This document shows, one piece after another, positions 62,501 through 64,000 of a stretch of 64,000 bases of DNA. The notes beneath the pieces were generated by a model, which saw nothing but the letters and a program-made list of their open reading frames with translations, was not told the origin of the DNA and searched no databases. Position 1 is the stretch's first letter. Each line of letters starts with the position of its first letter. The stretch is from the NCBI RefSeq assembly GCF_030936135.1, contig NC_082595.1, forward strand, positions 76,232,135 through 76,296,134, written 5' to 3'. Source of the DNA: Gavia stellata. Its lineage: Eukaryota; Chordata; Aves; Gaviiformes; Gaviidae. The translations under genes were made by a program, and so were the position numbers.

Positions 62501-63964
62501 TGTTAAAAATAAATACCTGTGTATTTCTTTAAATGCTCAGTCAGTCTTTGTAAGACATTGTGTTTCTTTACATTAGTTGATTTTCAGTGTTACTCAGTGC
62601 TTTACTCATAAGGGCCTGTCAAGGGGCAATTAGTAGTCAAACTTGACACTGAAAGATCAAGTTCAGTTCCTTTTTTATTTGATCTTGGAAGTCTGAGCTT
62701 TAATAAAACGCACACGTGTAGAAACTAGCAGGGTGCTAATGCTCCAGAGCTTGCTGCAAGAACACCCATCAGTGATGAGCTGACCCAAAGCTGGGTGAGA
62801 ATGCGTGTAACAGTCTGGCTATAAAATAATCTTTAGATAACCCCATTCAAAATGTAGATACTTAATTTTCTAACAGCAAAAGCTTCTGGGTGTCTGAAAG
62901 ACTTCTGAGTGTGCCCAAAGCTGCCTGTTCTGACTAGCTCAGGATCCACAAATCTGCTTGTCTCACTTGCGCACTCCATTCACGGAACATTTCCAGAGCA
63001 TGCTTACCAAACCAGGTCCCAACGAAAGCGGTGGTAGTGCCTTTCATCCAACAACTTTGTAGTTTTCATCCACTTGAGTGCGCAGGAGGATCCAACTTCA
63101 GTTCAAATTTTTCCACAGGGAAGAGAAAACAGTATTTTGTACCTCCGAAGAGAATGAGCTGTAGATATCCTTGAAAGAGGGTTTTTCATAGCCTCTGTTA
63201 AATAAACTGCTGCACTTCGCATGGGAAAACAACAGGTCAGTTGAACTAGAGTGGGCACAATCCTTTAATCTTGTGGTAGATCCTCACCTGGGAAAAGGGA
63301 GGCAGGTGTGCCAATCTCCATCTTGTATTAGTATTAGGTTAAAAACAAGGAAGCAAACAAAACGTTTAACCAGCATCACTTATATGCAAGGGTCATTTGT
63401 GGTTTAATCACACTTCCCGTTTCTGGTACTCTAAAACCTGTAAAACGAAGAGATTGATTCCATGATTTTAAATCAGCGGTTACCTTACACAATTTATATG
63501 TCAATTAGTACACCATGCCTACCTGGCACACCAAAACTCTTCTACAGTTTATCTGGGCAAACTGAAAAAATTAACAATAATCCTTTCAAGGCACCAAGTA
63601 GATGCTATAGAGGAATACAAAATACTGAGAAATCTGGATCAGCAGCCCAGTATTTTTGCAAAAGACTGAACAATAAATGCAGATCAGAATCTCAGTGATG
63701 TGTATTTCATGAATGATTGACAAATCACAGATGCTACACAAAGTAGGCACTGTCAGCCAAATGTTTCAATGCTAACAGCACTAAAATCTTTCCTGTAAGT
63801 GCAAATATTGGTACTACTCACACTGCATCATTACTATTTTGGGGAAAGCAGATATTCCAGCTACATAGAAATAAAAATACTTCGCAGCTCTAAATGAAAT
63901 CAAACAATACTAGAAAGAAACACTCAGGAAACCTAAGGATTGTCTTAAAGCTAGCAACACAGAA
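53566..63964. other. Downstream intergenic DNA without recognised genes
   Basis: 10.4 kb of AT-rich sequence, with A or T runs near 55185, 55465, 56042 and 61155, a C run at 58118-58125 and scattered AATAAA elements. 53723-53765 (GGCTGGGATTTTCAGTGG... AAGGGACTTAC) resembles an old interspersed repeat of reptiles and birds. The minus-strand frame at 57765-58091 (108 codons) has no recognisable domain. No exon set is apparent. Confidence 0.5.
54357..54362 (+). terminator. Possible distal poly(A) signal
   Basis: CAATAAATAAAC occurs about 1.24 kb after the HMGN3 stop, followed by a TG- and T-containing stretch (TTCTATTTATTCTTTG). It is a candidate for a longer 3' UTR; nothing else shows that it is used. 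Confidence 0.3.
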
Positions 63965-64000
63965 ACTGTGTTGGATCAGACTAATGATCCTTCTAATTAT
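63965..64000 (-). mobile_element. Ancient CR1 3' end, running off the window
   Basis: GTGTTGGATCAGACTAATGA followed by TCCTTCTAAT is the reverse of an old CR1 3' end (..AGACCAATGGTCCATCTAG type). The body should lie beyond 64000. Confidence 0.55.

Noticed and set aside
1..64000. Search for CRISPR-like spaced repeats, tRNA or rRNA genes and bacterial operons
   Set aside because: None seen by eye; the DNA is clearly vertebrate, with introns and LINEs.

Overview
The window is 64 kb of bird nuclear DNA. It carries one multi-exon protein gene, HMGN3 (the gene that also includes what is called HMG-14A in chicken), on the + strand from about 28.2 kb to 53.57 kb. The bird assignment rests on abundant CR1 LINEs of young and very old ages, with the ATTCTATG-type CR1 3' tail, on a solo LTR of a type I know as common in neoavian birds, and on a compact vertebrate intron layout. 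There are no operons and no CRISPR, tRNA or rRNA genes that I can recognise.

Layout. From 1 to about 27.8 kb lies upstream intergenic DNA: a minus-strand CR1 stacked against an older one (1-857), CR1 tails at 4.4-4.8, 8.56-8.7 and 26.36-26.5 kb, an old LINE-like stretch at 7.0-7.4 kb, and a long, decayed CR1 (21.07-24.32 kb) split by a solo LTR. A CpG island (about 27.83-29.46 kb) contains the HMGN3 promoter and exon 1. HMGN3 coding exons are at 28338-28352, 42986-43036, 49401-49430, 50046-50093, 52448-52561 and 53075-53113, giving a 98-residue protein. Intron 1 is 14.6 kb. Intron 2 holds a decayed ancient CR1 (about 44.4-47.85 kb) with a younger CR1 inserted in it. The 3' UTR ends at a poly(A) signal near 53539. 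The rest, to 64 kb, is intergenic and AT-rich, and the window ends in another old CR1 tail.

The main interest is HMGN3 splicing. Intron 2 has a GC-AG donor that the reading frame requires. An internal donor in exon 5 recreates the short HMGN3b-type ending. Two further exon-like sequences, in introns 4 and 5, would give quite different C-termini: one turns exons 5 and 6 into a second, basic reading frame, and the other adds a Ser/Thr-rich tail. The last exon is thus potentially read in all three frames. The window shows no wholly new multi-gene system; these splice forms are the best candidates for something undescribed.
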